In this document: positions 12,831 to 25,175 of the stretch, piece after piece
How positions within the stretch are numbered: position 1 is the stretch's first letter
Layout of the letters: every line of letters starts with the position of its first letter
From: Cristatella mucedo
Lineage: Eukaryota > Bryozoa > Phylactolaemata > Cristatellidae
DNA: 64,000 bases
Assembly: GCA_009760855.2 (NCBI GenBank)
Contig: WPIO01000372.1
Location: forward strand, 1-64,000
Reading direction: 5' to 3'
Translations under genes and position numbers: made by a program
The notes under the pieces: model-generated
Told to the model about the DNA's origin: nothing
The model's input: only the letters and a program-made list of their open reading frames with translations
Database searches by the model: none

Positions 12831-13724
12831 GTTCTGCGATCTGCTGCGAACTCGTGCGAAATGTGTTATTGACGTTCGAAATGCTTGAAACAAGGTGCAG
12901 CACTCTATAGCCAGCCAGCTCACGCTCCGACATGCAGATTTGAAGTTTCTAGATATTCCGGGATCTTCTGGGAACTCATGCGAAACGTGTTATTTACGTG
13001 CGCAAAGCTTGAAACAAGGTGAAGCACTCTGCTGCCAGCCAGCCCACGCTCCGACATGCAGATTTGAAGTTTCTAGACATTCCGCGATCTGCTGCTAACT
13101 CGTGCGAAATGTGTTATTTACGTGCGAAATACTTGAAACAAGGTGCAGCACTCTGCTGCCAGCAAGCTCACGCTCCGACATGCAGCTTTAAAGTTCCTAG
13201 ATATTCCGCGATCTGCTGCGAACTCGTGCGAAATGTGTTATTTACGTGCGAAATGCTTGAAACAAGGTGCAGCACTCTGCTGCCAGCCAGCTCACGCTCC
13301 GACATGCAGATTTGAAGTTTCTAGATATTCTGCGATCAGCTGCGAACTCGTGCGAAATGTGTTATTTACGTGCAAAAAGCTTGAAACAAGGTGAAGCCCT
13401 TTGGTGACAGCCAGCGCGCGCTCCGACATGCAGATTTAAAGTTTCTAGATATTCCGGGATCTGTTGGGAACTCGTGCGAAATGTGTTATTTACGTGCGAA
13501 AAGCTAGAAACAAGGTGAAGCACTCAGGTGACAGCCAGCTCACACTCCGACATGCAGATTTAAAGTTTCTAGATATTCCGGGATCTGCTGCGAACTCGTG
13601 CGAAATGTGTTATTTACGTGCGAAAAGCTTGAAACAAGGTGAAGCACTTTGGTGACAGCCAGCGCACGCTCCGACTTGCAGATTTGAAGTTTCTAGATAT
13701 TCCGCGATCTGCTGCGATTTCGTG

Positions 13725-14945
13725 CGAAATGTGGTTTTCGAGTGCGAAATGCTTGAAACAAGGTACAGCACTCAGCTGCCAGCCAGCTCACGCTCCGACA
13801 TGTAGATTTGAAGTTCCTAGATATTCGGCGTTCTACTGTGAACTCGTGCGACATGTGTTATTTCCGTGCGAAATACTTGAAACACGGTGCAGCACTCTGC
13901 TGTCAGCCAGCGCACGCTCCGACAAGCAGATTTGAAGTTTCTGGTTATTCGGCGATCTACTGCGAACTCGTGCGACATGTGTTATTCGAGTCCGAAATGC
14001 TCAAAATAAGGTGCAGCACTCAGCTGCCAGCCAGCTCACGCTCCGACATGTAGATTTGAAGTTCCTAGATATTCGGCGTTCTACTGTGAACTCGTGCGAA
14101 ATGTGTTTTTTCCGTGCGAAATACTTGAAACAAGGTGCAGCACTCTGCTGTCAGCCAGCGCACGCTCCGACAAGCAGATTTGAAGTTTCTGGTTATTCGG
14201 CGATCTACTGCGAACTCGTGCGACATGTGTTATTCGAGTCCGAAATGCTCAAAATAAGGTGCAGCACTCAGCTGCCAGCCAGCTCACGCTCCGACATGTA
14301 GATTTAAAGTTCCTAGATATTCGGCGTTCTACTGTGAACTCGTGCGAAATGTGTTATTTACGTGCGAAATGCTTAAAACAAGGTGAAGCCCTTTGGTGAC
14401 AGCCAGCCCACTCTCCGACGAGCAGATTTGAAGTTTCTAGATATTACGTGATCTGCTGGGAACTCGTGCAAAATGGGTTAATCGAGTGCGAAAAGCTTGA
14501 AACAAGGTACAGCACTCTGCTGCCAGCCAGCCCACACTCCGACACCTAGATTTGAAGTTTCTAGATATTCCGGGATCTGCTGGGAACTCGTGCGAAATGT
14601 GTCATTTACGTGCGAAAAGCTTGAAACAAGGTGAAGCACTCTGGTGACAGCCAGCTCACGCTCCGACGTGCAGATTTGAAGTTTCTAGATATTCCGCGAT
14701 CTGCTGCGAACTCGTGCGACATGTGTTATTCGAGTGCGAAATGCTTGAAACAAGGTGCAGCACTCTGCTGCCAGCCGGCGCACGCTCCGACATGCAGATT
14801 TAAAGTTTCTAGATATTTTGCGATCAGCTGCGAACTCGTGCGAAACGTGTTATTCGAGTGCGAAATGCTCAAATCAAGGTTTGGCACTCTGCTGCAAGCC
14901 GGCGCACACTCCGACATGCAGATTTGAAGTTTGTAGATATTCAGC
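13725..14945. repeat. 1.2-kb segmental duplication, copy 1
   Basis: Matches 27945-29165 at offset 14220 rising to 14225, through small insertions at about 28274 and 28490. Both begin at GTGGTTTTCGAGTGCG (13731 and 27951), contain dimeric TTCGGCGTTCTACTGTGAAC units, a TACGTGATCTGCTGGGAAC unit with GGGTTAATCGAG, and end with the GGTTTGGCAC marker (14878, 29103). Confidence 0.87.
13763..14340. repeat. 248-bp dimer repeat, about 2.3 copies
   Basis: The TTCGGCGTTCTACTGTGAAC unit alternates with a unit carrying AAATACTTGAAAC, GACAAGCAG, CTGGTTATTCGGCG and GATCTACTGCGAAC. CCGTGCGAAATACTTG recurs at 248 bp. The same structure is carried in the partner block at 27987-28565. Confidence 0.85.
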
Positions 14946-15167
14946 GATCTGCTGCGAACTCGTGCGAAATGTGTTATTTACGTGCGAAAAGCTTGAAACA
15001 AGGTGAAGCCCTTTGGTGACAGCCAGCGCACGCTCCGACATGCAGATTTGAAGTTACTAGATATTCCGCGATCTGCTGCAAAGTCGTGCGAAATGTGTTA
15101 TTTACGCTTAAAACGCTTGAACCAGGTGCAGCACTCTGTTGCCAGCCAGCAATCACTCCGACATGCA

Positions 15168-15222
15168 GATTTAAAGTTTCTAGATATTCCGCGATCCCAG
15201 CCGGTTCACACTCCGACACCTA
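15168..15222. repeat. Shortened unit, 55 bp
   Basis: CCGCGATC is joined to CCAGCCGGTTCACACTCC, removing about 69 bp including the conserved centre and the linker. The following unit carries CACCTAGATTT. Confidence 0.92.
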
Positions 15223-18200
15223 GATTTGAAGTTTCTAGATATTCCGCGATCTGCTGCGAACTCGTGCGAAATGTGTTATATACGAGCGAAATGCTTGAAA
15301 CAAGGTGCAGTACTTTGCAGCCAGCCAGCGCACGCTCCGACGAGCAGATTTGAAGTTTCTGGATATTCCGCGATCTGCTGCGAACTCGTGCGAAATGTGT
15401 TATTCGAGTGCGAAATGCTCAAAACAAGGTGCAGCACTCTGCTGCCAGCCAGCTCACGCTCCGACTTGCAGATTGGAAGTTTCAAGATATTCTGCGACCT
15501 GCTGCGAACTTGTGCGAAATGTGTTATTTACGTTCGAAATGCTTGAAACATTTTGCAGCACTCTGCTGCCGGCCAGCTCACGCTCCAACATGCAGATTTG
15601 AAGTTTCTAGATTTCAGCGATCTGCTGCGAACTCGTGCAAAGTGTGTTTTTTACGGGCGAAATGCTTGAAACAAGCTGCAGCACTTTGCTGCCAGCCAGC
15701 CCACGCTCTGACATGCAGATTTGAAGTTTCTAGATATTCTGCGATCTGCTGCGAACTCGTGCGAAATGTGTTATTTACGTTCAAAACGCTTGAATCAGGT
15801 GCAGCACTCTGTTGCTAGCCAGCACACACTCCGACATGCAGATTTAAAGTTTCTAGATATTCCGGGATCTGCTGGGAACTCGTGCGAAATGTGTTATTTA
15901 CGTGCGAAATGCTTGAAACAAGGTGAAGCCCTTTAGTGACCGCCAGGGCATGCTCCGACGAGCAGATTTGAAGTTACTGGATATTCCGCGATCTGCTGCG
16001 AACTCGTGCGAAATGTGTTATTCGAGTGCAAAATGCTCAAAACAAGGTGCAGCACTCTGCTGCCAGCCAGCTCACGCTCCGACATGCAGATTTGAAGTTA
16101 CTAGATATACCGCGATCTGCGTCAAACTCGTGCGAAATGTGTTATTTACGTTCAAAACGCTTGAACCAGGTGCAGCACTCTGTTGCCAGCCAGCTCACAC
16201 TCCGACATGCAGATTTAAAGTTTTTAGATATTCTGCGATCTGCTGCGAACTCGTGCTAAATGTGTTATTTACGCGCGAAAAGCTTGAAACAAGGTAAAGC
16301 ACTCTGCTGCCAGCCAGCCCACGCTCCGACATGCTGATTTGAAGTTTCTAGACATTCCGCGATCTGCTGCGAACTCGTGCGAAATGTGTTATTTACGTGC
16401 GAAATACGTGAAACAAGGTGCAGCACTCTGCTGCCAGCAAGCTCACGCTCCGACATGCAGCATTTGAAGTTTCTAGATATTCCGGGATCTTCTGGGAACT
16501 CGTGCGAAATGTGTTATTTACGTTCAAAACGCTTGAATTAGGTGCATCACTCTGTTGCTAGCCAGCACACACTGCGACATGCAGATTTAAAGTTTCTAGA
16601 TATTCCGCGATCTGCTGCGAACTCGTGCGAAATGTGTTATTCGAGTGCGAAATGCTCAAAACAAGGTGCAGCACTCTGCTGCCAGCCAGCTCACGCTCCG
16701 ACATGCAGATTTGAAGTTTCTAGATATTCCGCGATCTGCTGCGAACTCGTGCGAAATGTGTTATTTACGTGCGAAAAGCTTGAAACAAGGTGAAGCACTC
16801 TGGTGACAGCCAGCGCACGCTCCGACATGCAGATTTGAAGTTTCTAGATATTCCGCGATCTGCTGCGAAGTCGTGCGAAATGTGTTATTTACGCTTAAAA
16901 CGCTTTAAAACAAGGTGAAGCACTCAGGTGACAGCCAGCAATCACTCCGACATGCAGATTTAAAGTTTCTAGATATTCCGCGATCTGCTGCGAACTCGTG
17001 CGAAATGTGTTATTTCCGTGCGAAATGCTTGAAACAAGGTGAAGCACTCTGCTGTCAGCCAGCACACGCTCCGACATGCAGATTTGAAGTTTCTAGATAT
17101 TCCGCGATCTGCTGTGAACTCGTGCGAAATGTGTTATTTACGTGCGAAATGCTTGAAACAAGGTGCAGCACTCTGCTGCCAGCCAGCTCACGCTCCGACA
17201 TGCAGATTTGAAGTTTCTAGATATTCCGCGATCTGCTGCGAACTCGTGCGAAATGTGTTATTTACGTGCGAAATGCTTGAAACAAGGTGCAGCACTCTGC
17301 TGCCAGCCAGCACACGCTCCGACATGCAGATTTGAAGTTTCTAGATATTCCGCGATCTGCTGCGAACTCGTGCGAAATGTGTTATTTACGTGCGAAATGC
17401 TTTAAAACAAGGTGCAGCACTCTGCTGCCAGCCAGCGCACGCTCCGACATGCAGATTTGAAGTTTCTAGATATTCCGCGATCTGCTGCGAACTCGTGCAA
17501 AACGTGTTATTTACGTGCGAAATGCTTTAAACAAGGTGCAGCACTTTGCTGCCAGCCAGCGCACGCTCCGACATGCAGATTTGAAGTTTCTATATATTCC
17601 GCGATCTGCTGCGAACTCGTGCGAAACGTGTTATTTACGTGCGAAATGCTTGAAACAAGGTGCAGCACTCTGCTGCCAGCCAGCGCACGCTCCGACATGC
17701 AGATTTGAAGTTTCTAGATATTCCGCGATCTGCTGCGAACTCGTGCAAAATGTGTTATTTACGTGCGAAATGCTTTAAACAAGGTGCAGCACTCTGCTGC
17801 CAGCCAGCTCACGCTCCGACATGCAGATTTGAAGTTTCTAGATATTCCGCGATCTGCTGCGAACTCGTGCGAAATGTGTTAATCGAGTGCGAAATGCTTG
17901 AAACAAGGTGCAGCACTCTGCTGCCAGCCAGCGCACGCTCCGACATGCAGATTTGAAGTTTCTAGATATTCCGCGATCTGCTGCGAACTCGTGCGAAATG
18001 TGTTATTTTACGTGCGAAATGCTGCGAAAAACACAGGTGCAGCACTCTGCTGCCAGCCAGCTCACGCTCCGACATGCAGATTTGAAGTTTTAGATATTCC
18101 GCGATCTGCTGCGAACTCGTGCGAAATGTGTTATTTACGTGCGAAATGCTTGAAACAAGGTGCAGCACTCTGCTGCCAGCCAGCGCACGCTCCGACATGC

Positions 18201-19879
18201 AGATTTGAAAGGTGCTAGATCTTCCGCGATCTGCTGCGAACTCGTGCGAAATGTGTTATTTACGTGCGAAATGCTTTAAACAAGGTGCAGCACTCTGCTG
18301 CCAGCAAGCGCACGCTCCGACATGCAGATTTAAAGTTTCTAGATATTCCGCGATCTGCTGCGAACTCGTGCGCGAAATGTGTTATTTACGTTCAAAATGC
18401 TTGAAACAAGGTACAGCACTCTGCTGCCAGCCAGCGCACACTCCGACATGCAGATTTAAAGTTTCTAGATATTCCGCGATCTGCTGCGAACTCGTGCGAA
18501 ATGTGTTATTTACGTGCGAAATGCTTGAAACAAGGTGCAGCACTCTGCTGCCAGCCAGAGCACGCTCCGACATGCAGATTTGAAGTTTCTAGATATTCCG
18601 CGATCTGCTGCGAACTCGTGCGAAATGTGTTATTTACGTGCGAAATGCTAAAAACAAGGTGCAGCACTCTGCTGCCAGCCAGCGCACGCTCCGACATGCA
18701 GATTTGAAGTTTCTAGATATTCCGCGATCTGCTGCGAACTCGTGCGAAATGTGTTATTTACGTGCGAAAATACTTGAAACAAGGTGCAGCACTCTGCTGC
18801 CAGCCAGCGCACGCTCCGACATGCAGATTTAAAGTTTCTACATATTCCGCGATCTGGTGCGAACTTGTGCGAAAATTGTTATTTACGTGCGAAATGCTTT
18901 AAACATGGTGCAGCACTCTGCTGCCAGCCAGCCCACGCTCCGACATGCAGATTTGAAGTTTCTAGATATTCCGCGATCTGCTGCGAACTCGTGCAAAATG
19001 TGTTATTTACGTGCGAAAATGCTTTAAACAAGGTGCAGCACTCTGCTGCCAGCCAGCGCACGCTCCGACATGCAGATTTGAAGTTTCTAGATATTCCGCG
19101 ATCTGCTGCGAACTCGTGCGAAATGTGTTATTTACGTGCGAAATGCTTGAAACAAGGTGCAGCACTCTGCTGCCAGCCAGCTCACGCTCCGACATGCAGA
19201 TTTGAAGTTTCTAGATATTCCGCGATCTGCTGCGAACTCGTGCGAAATGTGTTATTTACGTGCGAAATGCTTAAAACAAGGTGCAGCACTCTGCTGCCAG
19301 CCAGCCCACGCTCCGACATGCAGATTTGAAGTTTCTAGATATTCCGCGATCTGCTGGGAACTCGTGCGAAATGTGTTATTTACGTGCGAAATGCTTTAAA
19401 CAAGGTGCAGCACTCTGCTGCCAGCCAGCCCACACTCCGACATGCAGATTTGAAGTTTCTACATATTTCGCGATTTGCTGTGAACTCGTGCGAAATGTGT
19501 TATTTACGTGCGAAAAGCTAGAAACAAGGTGAAGCACTCTGGTGACAGCCAGCGCACGCTCCGACATGCAGATTTGAAGTTTCTAGATATTCCGCGATCT
19601 GCTGCGAACTCGTGCGAAATGTGTTTATTCGAGTGCGAAATGCTTGAAACAAGGTGCAGCACTCTGCTGCCAGCCAGCGCACGCTCCGACATGCAGATTT
19701 GAAGTTTCTAGATATTCCGCGATCTGCTGCGAACTCGTGCGAAATGTGTTATTCGAGTGGGAAATGCTCAAAACAAGGTGAAGCACTCTGCTGCCAGCCA
19801 GCCCACGCTCCGACATGCAGATTTGAAGTTTCTAGATATTCCGCGATCTGCTGCGAACTCGTGCGAAATGTGTTATTTA

Positions 19880-19906
19880 CGTGCGAAAAGCTCCGTGCGA
19901 AAAGCT
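19880..19906. repeat. 14-bp tandem duplication inside a unit
   Basis: CGTGCGAAAAGCT occurs twice in direct succession (starts 19880 and 19894), lengthening this unit by 14 bp. It resembles replication slippage on the internal CGTGCGAAA motif. Confidence 0.9.
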
Positions 19907-20458
19907 TGAAACAAGGTGCAGCACTCTGCTGCCAGCCAGCTCACGCTCCGACATGCAGATTTGAAGTTTCTAGATATTCCGCGATCTGCTGCGAACTCGT
20001 GGGAAATGTGTATTTATTTACGTGCGAAATGCTTGAAACAAGGTGCAGCACTCTGCTGCCAGCCAGCTCACGCTCCGACATGCAGATTTGAAGTTTCTAG
20101 ATATTCCGCGATCTGCTGCGAACTCGTGCGAAATGTGTTATTTACGTGCGAAAAAGCTTGAAACAAGGTGCAGCACTCTGCTGCCAGCCAGCCCACGCTC
20201 CGACATGCAGATTTGAAGTTTCTAGATATTCCGCGATCTGCTGCGAACTCGTGCGAAATGTGTTATTTACGTGCGAAATGCTTGAAACAAGGTGCAGCAC
20301 TCTGGTGCCAGCCAGCGCACGCTCCGACATGCAGATTTGAAGTTTCTAGATATTCCGCGATCTGCTGCGAACTCGTGCGAAATGTGTTTTTATACGTGCG
20401 AAATGCTTTAAACAAGGTGCAGCACTCTGCTGCCAGCCAGCGCACGCTCCGACATGCA

Positions 20459-20528
20459 GATTTGAAGTTTCTAGATATTCCGCGATCTGCTGCGAACTCG
20501 TGCGAAATGTGTTATTTACTGACATGCA
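20459..20528. repeat. Shortened unit, 70 bp
   Basis: GTGTTATTTAC is joined to TGACATGCAG, removing about 54 bp including the dyad arm. It lies inside the homogeneous territory C3, with normal units on both sides. Confidence 0.92.
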
Positions 20529-23500
20529 GATTTGAAGTTTCTAGATATTCCGCGATCTGCTGCGAACTCGTGCGAAATGTGTTATTTACGTGCGAAATGC
20601 TTGAAACAAGGTACAGCACTCTGCTGCCAGCCAGCGCACGCTCCGACATGCAGATTTGAAGTTTCTAGATATTCCGCGATCTGCTGCGAACTCGTGCGAA
20701 ATGTGTTATTTACGTGCGAAATGCTTGAAACAAGGTGCAGCACTCTGCTGCCAGCCAGCTCACGCTCCGACATGCAGATTTGAAGTTTCTAGATATTCCG
20801 CGATCTGCTGCGAACTCGTGCGAAACGTGTTATTTACGTGCGAAATGCTTTAAACAAGGTGCAGCACTCTGTTGCCAGCCAGCGCACGCTCCGACATGCA
20901 GATTTGAAGTTTCTAGATATTCCGCGATCTGCTGCGAACTCGTGCGAAATGTGTTATTTACGTGCGAAATGCTTGAAACAAGGTGAAGCACTCTGCTGCC
21001 AGCCAGCGCACGCTCCGACATGCAGATTTAAAGTTTCTAGATATTCCGCGATCTGCTGGGAACTCGTGCGAAATGTGTTATTTACGTGCGAAATGCTTGA
21101 AACAAGGTGCAGCACTCTGCTGCCAGCCAGCTCACGCTCCGACATGCAGAATTGAAGTTTCTAGATATTCCGCGATCTGCTGCGAACTCGTGCGAAATGT
21201 GTTATTTACATGCGAAAAAGCTAGAAACAAGGTGAAGCACTCTGGAGCCAGCCAGCTCACGCTCCGACATGCAGATTTAAAGTTTCTAGATATTCCGGGA
21301 TCTGCTGGGAACTCGTGCGAAAATGTGTGTTATTTACGTACAAAATGCTTAAAACAAGGTGCAGCACTCTGCTGCCAGCCAGCTCACGCTCCGACATGCA
21401 GATTTGAAGTTTCTAGATATTCCGCGATCTGCTGCGAACTCGTGCGAAATGTGTTATTTACGTGCGAAATGCTTGAAACAAGGTGCAGCACTCTGCTGCC
21501 AGCCAGCTCACGCTCCGACATGCAGATTTGAAGTTTCTAGATATTCCGCGATCTGCTGCGAACTCGTGCGAAATGTGTTATTTACGTGCGAAATGCTTTA
21601 AACAAGGTGCAGCACTCTGCTGCCAGCCAGCCCACGCTCCGACATGCAGATTTGAAGTTTCTACATATTCCGCGATCTGCTGCGAACTCGTGCGAAACGT
21701 GTTATTTACGTGCGAAATGCTTTAAACATGGTGCAGCACTCTGCTGCCAGCTAGCTCACGCTCTGACAAGCAGATTTGAAGTTTCTAGATATTCCACGAT
21801 CTGCTGCGAACTCGTGCGAAATGTGTTATTCGAGTGCGAAATGCTCAAAACAAGGTGCAGCACTCTGCTGCCAGCCAGCTCACGCTCCGACATGCAGATT
21901 TGAAGTTTCTAGATATTTCCGCGATCTGCTGCGAACTCGTGCGAAATGTGTTATTTACGTGCGAAATGCTTGAACCAAGGTGCAGCACTCTGCTGACAGC
22001 CAGCGCACGCTCCGACATGCAGATTTGAAGTTTCTAGATATTTCGCGATCTGCTGCGAACTCGTGCGAAATGTGTTTTTATTCGAGTGCGAAATGCTGAA
22101 ATCAAGGTGCAGCACTCTGCTGTCAGCAAGCGCACACTCCGACATGCAGATTTGAAGTTTCTACAGATTTCGCGATCTGCTGCGAACTCGTGCGAAATGT
22201 GTTATTTACGTGCGAAAAGCTTGAAACAAGGTGAAGCACTCTGCTGCCAGCCAGCGCACGCTCCGACATGCAGATTTGAAGTTTCTAGATATTCCGCGAT
22301 CTGCTGCGAACTCGTGCGAAATGTGTTATTGACGTGCGAAATGCTTGAAACAAGGTGCAGCACTCTGCTGCCAGCCAGCTCACGCTCCGACATGCAGATT
22401 TGAAGTTTCTAGATATTCCGCGATCTCTGCGAACTCGTGCGAAATGTGTTATTTACGTGCGAAATGCTTGAAACAAGGTGCAGCACTCTGCTGCCAGCCA
22501 GCCCACGCTCCGACAAGCAGATTTGAAGTTTCTAGATATTCCGCGATCTGCTGCGAACTCGTGCGAAATGTGTTATTTACGTGCGAAAATGCTTAAATTA
22601 AGGTGCAGCACTCTGCTGCCAGCCAGCGCACACTCCGACATGCAGATTTGAAGTTTCTAGATATTCCGCGATCTGCTGGGAACTCGTGCGAAATGTGTTA
22701 TTTACGTGCGAAAAGCTTGAAACAAGGTGAAGCACTCTGCTGCCAGCCAGCGCACGCTCCGACATGCAGATTTGAAGTTTCTAGATATTCCGCGATCTGC
22801 TGCGAACTCGTGCGAAATGTGTTATTTACGTGCGAAATGCTTGAAACAAGGTGCAGCACTCTGCTGCCAGCCAGCGCACGCTCCGACATGCAGATTTGAA
22901 GTTTCTAGATATTCCGCGATCTGCTGCGAACTCGTGCGAAATGTGTTATTTACGTGCGAAATGCTTGAAACAAGGTGCAGCACTCTGCTGCCAGCCAGCA
23001 CACGCTCCGACATGCAGATTTAAAGTTTCTAGATATTCCGCGATCTGCTGCGAACTCGTGCGAAATGTGTTATTTACGTGCGAAAAGCTTGAAACAAGGT
23101 GAAGCACTCTGGTGACAGCCAGCTCACGCTCCGACATGCAGATTTGAAGTTTCTAGATATTCCGCGATCTGCTGCGAACTCGTGCGAAATGTGTTATTTA
23201 CGTTCAAAATGCTTGAAACAAGGTGCAGCACTCTGCTGCCAGCCAGCTCACGCTCCGACATGCAGATTTGAAGTTTCTAGATATTCCGCGATCTGCTGCG
23301 AACTCGTGCGAAATGTGTTATTTACGTGCGAAAATGCTTGAAACAAGGTGCAGCACTCTGCTGCCAGCCAGCTCACGCTCCGACATGCAGATTTGAAGTT
23401 TCTAGATATTCCGCGATCTGCTGCGAACTCGTGCGAAATGTGTTATTTACGTGCGAAAAGCTTGAAACAAGGTGCAGCACTCTGCTGCCAGCCAGCTCAC

Positions 23501-24069
23501 GCTCCGACATGCAGATTTGAAGTTTCTAGATATTCCGCGATCTGCTGCGAACTCGTGCGAAATGTGTTATTTACGTGCGAAATGCTTGAAACAAGGTGCA
23601 GCACTCTGCTGCCAGCCAGCGCACGCTCCGACAAGCAGATTTGAAGTTTCTAGATATTTCGCGATCTGCTGGGAACTCGTGCGACATGTGTTATTCGAGT
23701 GCGAAATGCTTGAAACAAGGTACAGCACTCTGCTGCCAGCCAGCGCACGCTCCGACATGCAGATTTGAAGTTTCTAGATATTCCGCGATCTGCTGCGAAC
23801 TCGTGCGAAATGTGTTATTTACGTGCGAAAAGCTAGAAACAAGGTGAAGCACTCTGGTGACAGCCAGCGCACGCTCCGACATGCAGATTTGAAGTTTCTA
23901 GATATTCCGCGATCTGCTGCGAACTCGTGCGAAATGTGTTATTCGAGTGCGAAATGCTTGAAACAAGGTGCAGCACTCTGCTGCCAGCCGGCGCACACTC
24001 CGACATGCAGATTTGAAGTTTGTAGATATTCAGCGATCTGCTGCGAACTCGTGCGAAATGTGTTATTTA

Positions 24070-25020
24070 CGTGCGAAAAGCTTGAAACAAGGTGAAGCAC
24101 TCAGGTGACAGCCAGTGCACGCTCCGACATGCAGATTTGAAGTTTCTAGATATTCCGCGATCTGCTGCGAACTCGTGCGAAATGTGTTATTGACGTTCGA
24201 AATGCTTGAAACAAGGTGCAGCACTCTGTAGCCAGCCAGCTCACGCTCCGACATGCAGATTTGAAGTTTCTAGATATTCCGGGATCTTCTGGGAACTCGT
24301 GCGAAATGTGTTATTTACGTGCGACAGGCTTAAAACAAGGTGAAGCACTCTGCTGCCAGCCAGCCCACGCTCCGACAAGCAGATTTAAAGTTTCTAGATA
24401 TTCCGGGATCTGCTGGGAACTCGTGCGAAATGTGTTATTTACGTGCGAAAGGCTTAAAACAAGGTGAAGCACTCAGGTGACAGCCAGCTCACACTCCGAC
24501 ATGCAGATTTAAAGTTTCTAGATATTCCGGGATCTGCTGGGAACTCGTGCGAAATGTGTTATTTACGTGCGAAAAGCTAGAAACAAGGTGAAGCACTCTG
24601 GTGACAGCCAGCGCACGCTCCGACATGCAGATTTGAAGTTTCTAGATATTCCGCGATCTGCTGCGAACTCGTGCGAAAAGTGTTATTTACGTGCGAAATG
24701 CTTGAAACAAGGTGAAGCCCTTTGGAGACAGCCAGCGCACTCTCCGACATGTAGATTTAAAGTTTCTAGATATTCCGTGATCTGCTGGGAACTCGTGCAA
24801 AATGTGTTATTTGAGTGCGAAATGCTTGAAACAAGGTACAGCACTCTGCTGCCAGCCAGCTCACGCTCCGACATGCAGATTTAAAGTTTCTAGATATTCT
24901 GCGATCAGCTGCGAACTCGTGCGAAATGTTTTATTTACGTGCAAAAAGCTTGAAACAAGATGAAGCCCTTTGGTGACAGCCAGCGCGCGCTCCGACATGT
25001 AGATTTAAAGTTTCTAGATA
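24070..25020. repeat. 0.95-kb duplication, copy 1
   Basis: Matches 30938-31888 at a constant offset of 6868 (55 units plus 48 bp). Shared variants: CTCAGGTGACAGCCAGTGCA, TTGACGTTCGAAATGCTTG with CTCTGTAGCC, the AGGCTTAAAAC linker after CCGGGATCTTCTGGGAAC, GCGAAAAGTGTTATT, GCCCTTTGGAGACAGCC, and the GATCAGC unit with ATGTTTTATTTACG. Confidence 0.85.
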
Positions 25021-25125
25021 TTCCGCGATCTGCTGCGAACTCGTGCGAAATGTGTTATTCGAGTGCGAAAAGCTTGAAACAAGGTGCAGCACTCTGCTGC
25101 AAGCCAGCGCACGCTCCGACATGCC

Positions 25126-25174
25126 GATTTGAAGTTTCTAGATATTCTCCAGCCAGCGCACGCTCCGACATGCA
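25126..25174. repeat. Shortened unit, 49 bp, at a duplication edge
   Basis: TAGATATTC is joined to TCCAGCCAGCGCACG, removing about 75 bp. The block shared with 2740-4470 starts immediately to the right, so this is a plausible scar of the event that placed that block. Confidence 0.9.
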
Positions 25175-25175
25175 G

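Larger units (their letters stand above)
12000..17040. repeat. Mixed-subtype territory M3
   Basis: Contains, in order, a stretch shared with 31.72-31.98 kb (12290-12550), a two-unit block shared with 15461-15735 (12556-12830), a partial six-unit module (about 12.7-13.2 kb), the duplicated block 13725-14945, a shortened unit at 15168, the GCAGTACTTTGCAGCC module near 15.25-15.75 kb, and TTCAAAACGCTTGAACCAGG-like units with CCGGGATCT neighbours at 15.77-16.6 kb. Confidence 0.8.
17041..23850. repeat. Homogeneous territory C3, the longest in the window
   Basis: About 55 units close to consensus. The main variation is the dinucleotide at unit position 107-108 (GCTCAC, GCGCAC, GCCCAC, GCACAC) and GCTTGAAAC versus GCTTTAAAC in the linker. 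The subtypes TTCGGCGTTCTACTGTGAAC, TTCAAAACGCTTGAACCAGG and the GGTTCGGCAC marker are absent here as far as I can read. Includes the shortened unit 20459-20528 and a 14-bp tandem duplication at 19880-19906. Confidence 0.8.
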
